A stretch of 64,000 nucleotides of DNA, taken from Rhynchospora pubera. Its lineage: Eukaryota > Streptophyta > Magnoliopsida > Poales > Cyperaceae. A model generated the notes under the pieces. That model saw only the letters and a program-made list of their open reading frames with translations, was not told the DNA's origin and made no database searches. Shown here in pieces: positions 9,315-21,113 of this stretch (positions within the stretch are counted from its first letter, which is position 1; each line of letters opens with the position of its first letter). Position numbers and translations under genes: made by a program. The DNA lies in assembly GCA_028095005.1 (NCBI GenBank), contig CM051459.1, forward strand, positions 130,799,657-130,863,656, read 5' to 3'.

Positions 9315-10860
9315 GTTAAAGACGCCGGACCCCTGGGTTTATGGGCGTTAAAATCTTATGCGCGCGGGTGCGACCCGAGTCGGTTGCCCCTTGACCTTTC
9401 CCGGGAAGCGGGGTGACGCTCGTTCAATGGGCATAGAGCGTTAAGTGACATCTGGTACCTGACCAAGACGTTCAATAGACGGAGTGGCTTCCGTTAAAAG
9501 TGACATTTGGCGATGTTCAAAGTGACGGTTCGGTTTGCTCCCGAAGCGTTGAAGTGACATTTGGCAATGTTCGGTTTCTTTTCCTTGGGGTGATACTCGG
9601 TTTCCAGCCAAGATATCAAATAAACGGTTCTCTTGTCACTTGAAGCGTTGCGTTGATACATGGTTTCCAGCCATGATATCAAGTAGACGATCCAGTTGCC
9701 ATTTGAAGCGTTGAAGCGGTATCTAGTTTTCATCCAAGGTATCAGGGAAACGATTCGACTGTCACTCGAATCGTCAAGACATCTGGTTGCCAATCAGACG
9801 TTAAGTGACGTTCCGATCTCCATCCGAAGTACTGAGGTGATATCTGGTAGCCAGCCAGAATATCAAACAGATAATCCGATTGTTGTTCAGAGCGTTCAGG
9901 AGACATTTGGTTGCCATTCAGACATTGAGTAGACGGTTCAACCATCATTCGAGATACTGAGGTGATATCTGGTATCCAGCCAAGATATCACACAGGTTAT
10001 CCGACTGTTGCTTGAGGTGTCGACAGTGCATCTGGTCGCAAGTCAAATATCCAGGAATCGATTCATCTGCCACCTGAACCGAAGACGCTTGGTTGCCAGC
10101 CAAGTGTTAAGTGCCAATTCGATTATCATCCGGAGTATTGAGGTGATACTTGGTATCCAGCCAAAGTACCAAACAATTGGTCCGATTGCTATTCGAATCG
10201 TTTAGAAATGACATCTGGGTGCCAGTCAGATGTTCCCTTCCGATTCGATCATAATTGAGACTCTGAAGTGATATCTGGTAGCCAGCCAGCTTATCGGACA
10301 GATGACTCGATTATTCTTCGAAGCGTTGAAGTGACGTCCATTCGCCAATCAGATAAGTAACAATTCGATCCTCACTCAGAGTATTGAGGTGATACCTGGT
10401 AGCTAGCCGAGGCATCAAACAATAGTCTGACTGTTATTCGAAATGTTGAAAGGAATCTGATTGCTAGTCGGCCGTTCAATGGACAGTTCAGCTGCCACCT
10501 GAAGTGTCCGGTTTCCATCTGGATGCCAGTCAGATGTTAAAGTGACGTTTGTTCGCCAATCGGGTATTGAGTAGAAAGTTCGATCCTCCATTGGAATACT
10601 CTGATGATACTTGGTAGCCAGCCGAGATATCATGCAGGTAGTCCAAGTGTTACTCGAAACCTCGCAAGGAACCCTGATTGCTATTCAAACGTTCAGCGGA
10701 TAGTTCAGCTGCCACCTGAAATATCCGAGGTTTCAACAGTTCGGCTCTCACCCGAAGCATTGAAACTATCCTTCGCCAGACCCTTGGGTTTGTGGGCGTC
10801 CAAAAATCTTATGCGCGCGGGTGCTACCTAAGTCAGCTGCCCCTTGGCTTCCCTAGGTGC
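9315..10860. repeat. Direct repeat flanking the minisatellite
   Basis: A block with ttatgcgcgcgggtgc is present at about 9321-9420 and again at about 10775-10868, each with a similar ccctgggtttatgggcg lead and a gttgccccttg follow-on. The two copies are about 1.45 kb apart and enclose the 60-bp array. Confidence 0.75.
9440..10745. repeat. Degenerate minisatellite, about 60-bp units in about 125-bp pairs
   Basis: The core (g)aggtgatatctggtagccagcca recurs at about 9834, 9958, 10139, 10265, 10386 and 10602, and alternates with a related core (g)acatctggttgccagtcagac. Most neighbouring paired cores are 121-125 bp apart; two gaps are longer (about 180 and 216 bp). Copies are diverged but the CTGG-CCAGCCA frame is kept. 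Flanking copies of a cgcgcgggtgc-containing block at about 9321 and 10780 bracket the array. Confidence 0.8.
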
Positions 10861-10867
10861 GGGTGAC

Positions 10868-11205
10868 GATTGGTTCTCGATCATAGGAGCGTACCTCTGA
10901 CGCTCAGTCTCTGACCAATCGTTCAATGTGACGTAATGCTTGACATCTAGGCAAGACGAGTCACTCAAATGACGCTAAGCGTTCAAGTAACGTCCGGCTG
11001 CCGACCGGTACGTCATGAACAGTTGGCTCTCGATCATGGGAGTGTTCCTCTGACACTCAGTCTCTGACCAGCTGTTGAAGCTTCGCTTGATTCCTGATCA
11101 ATGCGACATAGTGCTTGGCATCTAGCCAAGGAAAGTCAATAGACGCTCGGCAATCTTTGTGAGTGTTCAGGTAATGTCCGGCTTCCGACCGGAACATTGT
11201 AATTT
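10868..11205. repeat. Two-copy tandem repeat, period about 150-185 bp
   Basis: The segment ttggttctcgatcatagga at 10869 recurs as ttggctctcgatcatggga at 11022, both followed by GTCTCTGACCA. The segment gtccggctgccgaccggta at 10993 recurs as gtccggcttccgaccggaa at about 11176. Confidence 0.75.
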
Positions 11206-11464
11206 CCCTCCAGCACCGAAAGAGGTAAGTTTTGTTGTGTGAGATCTGGTTGTTGATTTAAAAGATAGGCCAAGTCGACATTACTGAGCTGTTTGAGGCA
11301 TAAGTAATGTGACTAAGGAACATGTTGAAGGTTTCTGAATGAGGATATTATTTGGGTAAGTATTATGGATCCATCTGATGTAGTGGTGTAATTTGGGATA
11401 AGGTCTTTAATATAATATGAGGGAGTCGTTTACAGCGACAGTGTTGGCCTCGATGTATCCTTGG

Positions 11465-11755
11465 CGGTTAGATTGCAAACACTCAAGTTAGGACCTCCTG
11501 CCTTCTCGAGAGAGCGGGTGCCTTAGATAATCGTAGACTCCTTAAATAGAAGTGTGATCTTTCCCCAAGGTACGGGTATGATGATGTGGTGTTTGTCCAT
11601 AATGACAATATCTGCATATCCTTGATAGGATCATAATGTTGTGTGCCTGAGTCAGCGGTGTTGGCAGATGTTATCTCTGGCGGGTAGATTGCATACACTC
11701 AAGATAGGACATCCTGCCTTCTCGAGAGAGCGGGTGCCTTTGATAATCGTGGCTT
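11465..11755. repeat. Two-copy tandem repeat, period 216 bp
   Basis: gattgcaaacactcaag at 11471 recurs as gattgcatacactcaag at 11687, each followed by cctgccttctcgagagagcg and a ggtgcctt-gataatcgt segment. The high identity suggests a younger duplication than the neighbouring array. Confidence 0.8.
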
Positions 11756-12888
11756 CCATCGTCTCAGCAGGCTTGGGACAACATTGTGAACTTTTCTCAG
11801 ACTGCAAAGAGTTCTGCTCGTATGTGGTTGGATCCATATTCTTCACCGATAATATCTTGCGGTGTAATTTGTCTTCTCTTCGGAATTTTATCAGTTTGCT
11901 TGAATATTGTTTTGGTCTTTACTTGATTTGCATATTATTTCGGGTCTCTTGATAGAGTCCCGCGACACCGTGGTAGATCTCACTATCCATCATTTTGAGG
12001 CTAGCGAATCTCAATTTAACCAGATCATTGAGCTTGATACTTCACCAGTACTCTTGTTTGTTAGCAACAGTACTTAGTGTCTCCATTTTGATCCATGCCC
12101 GTCATGACGACGGCCGTCTGGTGGTTTTGATCACTTGGGGTTATGATGAGCTTTATCTAGAGTCGTAAACGGAGCACTAGACTCGGTCGTGCTAGTATCC
12201 CGTTATGACTTTTTGAATTTTGTAATATTATCCATGCCTTCAGTGATTTGATCATGAGCCTTTGAGCCTTTGCCGAAACGGCTTTTCTTCATAATATCCA
12301 GGAGAGAATAATGGTAGGGATATATTTGGTAGAGTTTATAGTGGTGGTGATTAGCCAAATAGATTCCCTTTATTTTTCTGAGCTTCCAGGATTTTTCCTC
12401 ATATTTTTCTGAACCTCCTGTGATTTTTCATGAATTTTTAAAGGTTGCTGGATTTTAAAATAAATATGAGGCTGAGGTGGCAATTTGTGATTGGCCAAAG
12501 CTTAAAATATGGTTTTAAAATATTCTGTTTAGATTTTGGCTGTGGTTTTGGCATGACTGTATTCTCCATATTTTTCTGGTTCCGTAGAAATTTGGTTTGG
12601 GTTTTTCTGAGTTACGGTTGAATTTCTACGAATTTTTGAAGTTTACAGCAATAGGATGACGCCACATCAGCAGAGAAGCCACGTAAAGGCTCCTGGTTGG
12701 TCCAAATCAGCGGAGAGAAGGTTAAGTCAGCAACGCTCCTTTCTAGTCAAGAGGCTATCATGTGGAGGCGCTTGATTGGTCTGTGACTAACGTCAGTAGA
12801 TCGCCACATATAAGCACATAATATACACCACAGCAAATCAGCAAATTTCGGACTGTTTTTATAAAAAACTATTCTTCCCTTCTATGAA

Positions 12889-12910
12889 CCTGGCGCACTG
12901 TGGGGTAATA
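12889..12910 (+). promoter_or_regulatory. Candidate primer-binding site
   Basis: The segment cctggcgcactgtggggtaa resembles the TGGCGC-led, GGGG-containing primer-binding sites of plant Ty3/gypsy elements. It follows a plus-strand TATA-like site by about 85 bases. No LTR end in CA is seen immediately before it, so this is a weak call. Confidence 0.3.
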
Positions 12911-13985
12911 GGGGCCTGCCATGCGGGGTAGGTTGTCAGTGGGATCGGATGACCGTTGTTGATGCACCATGCTTATGCAGGTTAGGGATTGAAATCCCTT
13001 TTTCCCTTCCTTTCGTCCTCCTTCTCCGTCGATCTGTCGGTGAAGAAACTGCCATGGATACGCGTTTGAGCTCGTGGCGACACCACCAGGCACTAACAAA
13101 GCGCCGCCTGTCGTCGTATGACCTCCTTGATGTGGTGGGACCCATTTATTAGTCGTGGGGGTTGCTATTTCGCCGTAATCGTTCCCAGGGTTTCGAAGGA
13201 CAGGCTGGCGGCGATTAGACGCTTCTGGAATCTATTGCGCTATGAGAATGTGCCTGAGAGTATCATAAGGGACCCACGAAACTTGGTGTAGTCTTAATTT
13301 GATTGCCGATCCCCTCCGGCATGGTGTTTCGCCTCAGCCTGATTTTGCCATGGCGGGTAGCTGGTGTATACATCTGTTTGATGATTATGACAGCCCAATA
13401 ACGAACCCCAGAGCATGATTATGCATCCAGAGAGATATCTGTACCATCAATTGAAGAGGTGAGGCCTTCCAGCATGGTGAATCGCCTCAACCTGGATTTG
13501 TCAGGGAGATGGATTGTTGATTGAGGTTTTCTGTTGACCAGGAAGATGATGATTGATTTGAGAGAATTATGGCATGTGTCCTGAAGGGCACACACAATCA
13601 ATTTAGTGTTTGTCAGCCCCCCTCTGAAGATACCATCTTGGTTTAGAATCAACCATGATGGCATGCCACTGGTTATCCTTTCTTTTGCTATTACAGCCCA
13701 TCGATGATGCATGAAACTTTGAAATAGATTTCTGAGCATGTTGGCATCTCCTTAAGTGTGTATGAGCTTTTAACTCCATCATGGTAGCATTGTGGCATGC
13801 TCTCAGCTGAGGTTGAGCCATGGTTGTCATGATTGCATCCATGTTGCTGATTGAAGATGGTATGGCAACTCATTAGGTCGACATATGAGGTTCTCCAATG
13901 CAAAGCTTCTCCTGGCTTGATTGAGATGGAGATGGTGATTGCCTCCTCTTTCAATGCATTGGCGAAATGAGATGTACAATACTCC
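12911..13985. other. Unclassified repetitive sequence, no gene seen
   Basis: No reading frame is supported. A diverged internal repeat is visible: ggcatggtgtttcgcctcagcctg at about 13318 against agcatggtgaatcgcctcaacctg at about 13471 (positions 153 bp apart). The context suggests internal sequence of a decayed retroelement. Confidence 0.4.
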
Positions 13986-15060
13986 ATGAACTCCAATGAC
14001 ACCTGCTGTCCTTTATTTATTTTTTTTATTTTTTTTTTTAAACCTGCTGTCCTCTTTCTTTTAGAAAGAAACCTGATGTCCCTTGAACCTGCTGTCCTTG
14101 TTGTTGTCCACTTTTTTATTTTTTTTTTGTTTTACATAGTGATTTGCTCAATATTAAATATGCATATTTCAGTTATATAGTAGCCTACTTCAACATGGTT
14201 CCTTATATTGTATATGATGTAAATATGATCCCTGGTCTACATGAGTACAGAATATAAAGTATGAGTGTTAGTGCTTAATTATTCCCTACATTATTTGCTA
14301 AATGCTCATATTAACTTAATATATCTTTGTACATATTTACATAAACATCTTTCTATTAATTCCTTACATTTTTGTTATGTATGCATGAAACCAGAAAAGT
14401 ACATAAAGAAGAAAAGATAGGTAACAAAAGGGAAGAAAAATTTCTTACTTTACTTACTTAAATTACACTGAGTAGTACAGATGGTTGATCACAACTGAAA
14501 ATATGAAGCTATTGCTTCTACTAGCACTCTTTTTTTGTTTTTTTTTTTAGCTATCCTAAAAAAAGAACTCTCCTCCTCACAAATGTGTACAAAGTGTTGG
14601 CTTGATGCTTGATTGATGGTATCTCCTGGCTCTGAGTTTCTGTTTTTTTTTTTTAGGCTAGATTGCTGGGGTGTGAGTGTATATCGCATATAAGGGCTTA
14701 GTTGTGTGTTTCTGGATGCTTTGCATGGCTCCTGAAGTGCTCCTTTTATAGGGGTTCTAAATGGGTGCTGTAGATGGCACCAATTATGTGCCCCTAGAGA
14801 GAATTTGACAATTTTGCCCCTGGTGGGTATTTTGGTCATTGCTTCTTCCATTTGAATAGCTATCCACTGTTCAGTGATTCTCAATCATCACTTGTTTGGT
14901 TATTTAACCTCTGACGCCAGTGTTGAACTTCATTCATCCTCAACTTCTTCTCTTTTTACTGATTTCAGTAAATAGTGCAGCTATTGAACTTATTATTTTC
15001 TTTGAGTTTTGCAATTCTTTCTAAGGTAGCCTTTTGTCATACCCACTTCATCATTGTTGA
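13986..15060 (-). mobile_element. Probable LTR fragment, minus orientation
   Basis: Read on the minus strand, a canonical core promoter cccctataaaaggagcactt lies at about 14755-14736, with CCAAT-poor, stress-element-like upstream sequence and a leader that begins about 30 bases later. The 13990-14110 part contains tandem cctgctgtcc motifs and poly-T tracts. No intact LTR pair is found, so boundaries are approximate. Confidence 0.4.
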
Positions 15061-16360
15061 ATCCTTTATGCCATACCCATAATGCATAATGCAAAGTATA
15101 AAAAATTTTATTGTTATCAAAATGTGGCCATCCTCTCCTTAAAAAAATCATCCTCATGGATTGAGTTTTCTATTTTTAGTCTAGTCGATCCTCTTTTTTA
15201 TTATCTCAATACTATCTCCTTTTTAGCAGATTGGACCTCATCAATTTCCAGTCTACTCATTTTTTATTTTTCTGTTTCTTTTCACAACATCTCATCAAAG
15301 CTCTTTTTCAGTAAAATCACGCTATTATGGCATCCCTGAGGCTAATTGATGGCCAAATTGGCTTGCTTTAGCCACAGTAGCTTGAAATGTATAATTGTTG
15401 CGATACCATGATTCTAAAACTCTGACACCTTGTCTCTCTAAATCGATTACTACAAGTGTTCCCTGGTAACCTCAATGCACTGGAGTAGATGTCTCATGAT
15501 TTTGTTTTGCTAAAAGGATTCATGCGGCCATGATTACTTCCCAATTTCAGAATTTTGCCTTGCTAGTGTGATGCCCTCTGGCCATGATTGTTTTACCATT
15601 TCAAAAATTCATCCTCGAATTAATCCTCCATGACTCACTCTCACCGATATTCATCAGTATTCTCATGACCCCACAGCTCCTTTTTCCTAATTGCCATCAT
15701 TGCGGGTTTGAACCAACCATCACATCGGGTTAATTGGAGTGGAAATTGAATGAATTTGCAGCAAGATTCTCGCTGTCTCTTATTAGTATATGTCGGGGAG
15801 GGAGTGATTGTTGAGAGTAGGGGTCTCGTAGCCTCGCTAGGGGTGAGTAGGCAGGAGCAGTTTGTTCCTGTGTCTGAGCGCGCGAGAGACGGAAGTAATA
15901 GTCGAGTGGGGAAGAAGGATGGGTTACTGGGCTTCTATTCTTTTTAATTTTTTTTTTGGGCCGAATCCTTCTCCTTTTATTTCCATCTTATTTGGGCCGT
16001 CCACATTCTTTTTTTTTTTAATTTCGAATGGGCTGAAACGAATGTCTGAGCGCGAATTTTGATGCATCTATTGTCCATCCGATAGCTTCGTATTTTTTGC
16101 ATAATTATATGAAGTATGAAGTCGTATTTTTGAAGCATGGCTTGCGGTCTATATCACATCATCATGTTAATATTACTATTGTCACACAGACGTGAAAATA
16201 TGGCGCCATTTGTTATTGCTCAGTTTTGAATATGCATTCCCGACTGACCCGGGATAACTCCTTGGTAATTTATTTGTGCATCCGATATCTGATTTGACCA
16301 TTAAATAGACCCAGAACCCACTCACAGGTTGACCAGGAAATTATGACGATATTTTAGGGG
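15061..16360 (-). mobile_element. Degraded Ty3/gypsy-like remnant
   Basis: On the minus strand the sequence ttaattcgaggatgaattt (about 15622-15604) matches the style of the segment found after the pol gene in many plant gypsy elements. A TGGTATCGCAAC segment at about 15410 resembles an initiator-Met primer site (TGGTATCAGAGC) at 9 of 12 positions. No intact coding frame remains. The two signals are not in a consistent element order. Confidence 0.3.
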
Positions 16361-16369
16361 TCAACATGC

Positions 16370-16665
16370 TCAAATATACTCAAAATCTTTAAAATCTGCA
16401 CATTATATTCGTAATTATAATGTATAATCCAATTGTTTTAAATCGGTGAATTCGTAAACTTATTCTAGACTATATAAAAAACATAAATATAGTTTATTGT
16501 GATAAAATGACTTAAAATGAATGTAAAATAGCTTGAAATGTTCAAATTTACTCGGAATCTTTCAAATCTGCACATTATGTGCATAATTACAATGTATAAT
16601 CCAATCGTATTGAATATATCAGCTCATAAACATATTCTAGATTATATAAAAAGTTTAAATATTAA
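16370..16665. repeat. Two-copy tandem repeat, period about 170 bp, AT-rich
   Basis: tgctcaaatatactcaaaatct at 16368 and tgttcaaatttactcggaatct at 16539 begin two copies. Both contain atctgcacattat-t-cgtaatta, aatgtataatccaat and cttattctagactatataaaaa. The second copy has several substitutions. No gene is seen from 16666 to 17573. Confidence 0.75.
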
Positions 16666-17580
16666 GAAAAATTTGAATGTAAGATAAATAATTTTACAAT
16701 TATTAGAATGTACTAAAAAGAGGAGAAAGCACCTCTGATGATATGTAACTAAGTACATGCACTATTGAATATTAAGACATGATATATATCAAATTCAACA
16801 TGTTTCTTGAAACTTTAGGCAGAATTTAATATACTAAAGTAAACTCACCTAATTCTATACTAAACGGGTCAACGAACATGATAACGGTCATGGTAGTGAC
16901 AATTGCCTTTTGTATAAACCCAATTCCTTTGCATCCATTGGTACAACCACTGTACCAACTAAGAAATCAGCTCACCAAAATTAACAATCACCATAACAAA
17001 CATTATTTCTTCCTCCTCCTCACTGTTTTGATACTAAAAAACCTCCCCTTGTACCAATGCCTTTCCTTGAATGCAACTGATATCAAGCCTGTACTTGTGT
17101 CATACCAGCCCTAATTTCTCCCACCTTTCTGTACCACCATACCTGATCTCAAGTTGTCCTACCAATATATACCAAGACACCTAAAATCAATATGAATTCA
17201 GTCTCTCATCAACTGAGATCTTCTATGCCAAAAGATATGATCAAAATTGACAAAAATTTGAAAAAATTAAACAAATTAGCCATACAATTTCTAACTTTAT
17301 AATAAAAAGAAAGACAAATCACATTATTATTTATTCAAATTAGAAAAAAAACTCACAATAGAAAAATTGATGCTTAAAGCAACAATTGATGTGTAATTAC
17401 TTGTTGACTTATCATATAACACGTGTAGCTTTCTGTTTCACAAATACATGAACCCAACATGAGGAATTAATGTAGTGAAGTTTGCACAAAAAAATACATG
17501 AAAAATATTCAATCATTTATATGCACTAGTATTGACTAAGACACTAATATTTGGTTAAAGTCCAATATAGTAACCCCCCC

Positions 17581-18244
17581 TAGGGGTGAAAACAGGTCGG
17601 ATAAACTCCTCACCGACCCGTATTCGTATCCGAAATTTAGCGAATTCGGATAGTACTATCCGTACCCGAACGGATTCGGATGCGGATACAGATTTTTCTA
17701 AACGGATACGGATGCGGATATGGTATCATGTATTGGTGAGGATACGGATGCGAATACGGATAATAATCCGAATCCGCAATGATTATTAAACGGATATCCA
17801 AATTCTCGCCTTATACCCAAACCCACTTCCACGAGTGTAATTTACTTATATGCATTCATACTATCTAATTTTAACTTGACAACATTACGTACACAATTTA
17901 AGCCATCCAATTTGAAAATTTTAGTACATTTTCAAATTAGTACTTGTAGACTTGTAGTATGGATAAAAAGATGGATAATTATGAATTTATGATTAATGGA
18001 AATTTATGAAATTTACAAAAAATGCTAAAGAGATGAATAAAAAAAATGTGATCCGTATTCGACAAAATATATTCGTATTTGTTGTCATATCCGACAATAT
18101 CCGAACCGTATCTGTATTTGTTTAGAATCCGAATCGTATCCGTATCCGAACACATCCGTATTCGTATCCGTATCCGATAAAAAATATGGATGCGGATATG
18201 GTTTTACCACTATCCGAACCGTATCCGCACCGTTTTCACCCCTA
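17581..18244. mobile_element. Non-autonomous hAT-type element, 664 bp
   Basis: The ends are perfect inverted copies: taggggtgaaaac at 17581-17593 and gttttcaccccta at 18232-18244. The termini match the TAGGGGTG style of plant hAT elements. It sits in a C run (7 C on the left, 14 C on the right), consistent with an 8-bp C-only target duplication but not proof of it. Both subterminal thirds are dense arrays of a GGATNC/CGTATCCG hexamer; the middle is plain AT-rich DNA. No transposase is encoded. Confidence 0.85.
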
Positions 18245-18258
18245 CCCCCCCCCCCCCC

Positions 18259-20057
18259 GGGTTTGTTTTTCAAAGCTCTAAATTGGGCGAACAAAAATTG
18301 GTTGATTGAAATTTAAATTTTCATAGATAAATTGATTTAAATTAATGAATTTTAATGCATAATAAATTCGAAGGATAATTAATATGGTCATTTTAATCGA
18401 TTGTTGGCATTAATTTTATTTTTGTTGTTTTGCAATGGCTTAATTAAAACTAATTAGTTATTTGCGATGACGTATCTAGAATTTAAACTTATACTGTGGC
18501 ATCAATGAAAATACCCCTTTACAATAATTTTAAACACAATATCGAGAATAGTCGTGGATATTAAAGTAGCAAAATGAAGTTTCCATGGTCTCGATGTGTT
18601 TACTTTAAAGAACATTAACATTTGAATGTATTTTGTCAAAGCATATAGGGTATCAAGCATTAGTATTAATATTATAGTCCACAAAGACAAGTATCTAGTT
18701 ATAACTTATACTTATGGGTTTATCACTTGTATGGCAAGAGATAATTTAATAATCCAACTTATTTAAATATGCGTTGACGACTTGACGTTACATGGCAAAG
18801 ATTATAGATATATAAATATTTTCCACTAAAAGGAATTTAAAAAAATAGATAAATATGAATTGTGGAATAGCTAAGCGATTTATGCAACAAGTGAAAGGTT
18901 AAAATTGCAAGTATGCAATTTATCAAATATGTATTGTATAATTACGACGTGAGTGGAGAGGTTCAGAAAATGACTATTAAGTCAATTTTTATCTAAATTG
19001 AAATAAACAAACACACGTTGAGGACATTATAAAGAATGAGTTTCGTACCAAGTGGTCATCATGCTTTAGAATGGAGTGAAAAATAAAACTTCATAGATGT
19101 ATTAAAAACGAGTCTTATTCAAAATTAGCTTATGGGTGAGGATATAGGTTTCATCATCAGTATTATTATTATTATTGTTGTTGTTGTTGTTATTTTATTA
19201 CAATTTTTTTTTGGGTGGCCTTCATATTGTTGGATTTTTTTTCTAGCCTACTCTAACTTATTTAAGACAAAAAAAAACTCAGTGGTCATCGTTGCTGTAA
19301 TTAAATATTTACATAATACTCATTCATGTACGTCTATTTAACAAACCAAAGGAAGATGAATAGATGATAATTATCCGACATTTACTACGGGATAACAATT
19401 ATTACGCGGTATGCTTCCGTTTTTAATTGTATTAGACAATTCTGCTTATAAAATAAGTTGGGAGGCTTCACTCCTTACTTATCTTAAACCAAAAAAAAAA
19501 AAATTATAAATGAGGAATGTGTTGAATTCGGGTATAATTGTAATAATCAACTTGTGATTATACTTGAAGTTTAATCGACTATATACAAACAGAAATATCA
19601 CGATAAAAAATATTGCTATACTATTTAGATACATTCCAATTGGCATTTCTTTAAATCGATGTCTCATCAGATAATTAACGTTATTATTATGATTCTAGAA
19701 AACACGAATAGGAAATCTAAATGAATGAAGAATTTGATCTTGTACGATCTCAGAAAGTTGATTTTTTCAAAAAAAAAGTCGTGCGTAATTTCGATCTTTG
19801 AGAAGTATTATGATCGTTCAATAAGAAGGGTTTCAATTTCTTCAAAAGAACGATTCGAAGACGTTGTGGTTCGAACGACTTCTCCTGGATCGGATCTTTC
19901 AATTCATAAATGTACATCTTAGAACTACGAATATGGATAAGAATATATGAAAAGATATTTCTCAAAAGAGAAGAAATGTAGAAGGAAGCAAGACAACCAA
20001 TTTCTTTATCATCTTTTCTCTGATTGTATTTTCACAAGAGAAGTACAAATATATATA
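18259..20057. other. AT-rich intergenic DNA, no gene seen
   Basis: It contains simple repeats (ATT/GTT at about 19163-19190, several A and T runs). Short ORFs here show no codon structure or domain. Confidence 0.6.
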
Positions 20058-20215
20058 GGGTGCGTTTGGATGAGAGAAGAAGAAGAGGAAGAAGGAAGAT
20101 GGGAAGAAAAAAAATTATAAACAATCCAAACTCTTCACAAAGTTACACACTTTCCGATACTTCTTCCCACTTCTTCCCTTCTTTCCTTCTTTCCCACACC
20201 TATCCAAACGCACCC
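20058..20215. mobile_element. Tourist-like MITE, 158 bp
   Basis: The ends gggtgcgtttggatgag and cacctatccaaacgcaccc are inverted copies. The flanks ATA/ATA allow a 3-bp duplication, although TTA or TAA would be canonical for PIF/Harbinger. The inner segment ccaaactcttcacaaagtta is shared with the MITE at 33920, showing that both belong to one family. Confidence 0.8.
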
Positions 20216-21113
20216 ATAGATAACAAGAATTGTAAGAGACTACAATTAGTTACAAGCTATATCGTAACAGAAAAGAGAGAGACCAAATGACTGAGTTACA
20301 GAAACTGATTTTTTCCGTGGCTGATTCGGCTGCAGCCTTGTGTGTTGAGTCAAAGTCTTGTTCATCAATGTTGACTTGAGCTGCGCTTTTAACATGGCAG
20401 AATAGAAGAATCCAGCTTTTGAAAAGGAACCTTGACAACTTCTGCTAAGAGCTTCTGCAAGATCCTTGTTCTTTTCCAATTTTGCTTTAACAATTTCAAA
20501 ACAGAAGTACCATTTATTTATCAACATCTTTCCTTTTTTCAGGTTATTTACAGGTTAATTTGATTAGAAGATAAAAGATATTCAATATTTCAAGATTAGA
20601 ATTTATAGTCTTTTAAGAATGTTTAGTTGTTTAAAACTGAAAACTTGAGAACTCTTTCCAAAATATTAGTATAAAAAACTTAGTAAATTTTCTTCAAATG
20701 TTCCATAAATTATTTGAATTGGATGCAATACCGTGACTGCTAAAAATCGAACTCACTTTGGTCTGTTTCCCAGCGATGTACATGACCATCTTTTTAAACA
20801 CGAGCAGCAATCACAATCAGCATAATCCATGAGTGAGATTTCGTATTTGGAACTAGAACATGAGTGAGATTTCATATTTCACAAGCAGCAAATAGAAAAA
20901 GAAACATAAATTCCCTCTGTAGTCTGACCTCTACATCACTATCCCTCAATCTATACATAACCTTTTCAACTAAATTAATTAGGACCGCAAGAAAACTTTT
21001 TGAGCTAAATTGAAGTTAACTCTAAATCCTAAAGTTGCGTACTTAAATTGACTGTGGCATCATAATTTCCTGAAACCTAGTATTGAGTCCATGAACTACC
21101 AAGTGTCTACTGT
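20216..21113. other. Intergenic DNA downstream of the kinase gene
   Basis: This includes the kinase 3' UTR. A 93-codon minus-strand frame (20527-20246) is not linked to any recognisable exon set. No other feature is seen. Confidence 0.5.

Larger units (their letters stand above)
8480..12888. mobile_element. Long non-coding region of the retroelement, probable giant LTR/UTR with tandem arrays
   Basis: About 4.4 kb without a credible ORF directly beside the retropepsin ORFs. It contains at least four tandem arrays of different period (listed separately). Near its right end a CACGT/ACGTCA-rich stretch (12650-12800) is followed by catataagcacataa (TATA-like, 12805) in plus orientation. Very long LTRs and satellite-like tandem repeats are known in the Tat/Ogre branch of plant Ty3/gypsy elements, which fits, but no matching second LTR is in the window. 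The promoter-like signals point to the plus strand whereas the protease reads minus, so the relation is unresolved. Confidence 0.5.

Noticed and set aside
8480..11205. CRISPR-like spaced repeats
   Set aside because: Repeats are diverged, spacers are themselves repeats, and the DNA is eukaryotic; a minisatellite explains it.
19725..19922. 65-codon plus-strand frame, at first suspected organelle-derived
   Set aside because: No plastid or mitochondrial gene was recognised and codon use is AT-driven.
20246..20527. 93-codon minus-strand frame
   Set aside because: No recognisable domain, no matching exons or splice phases nearby; kept only as unexplained sequence.
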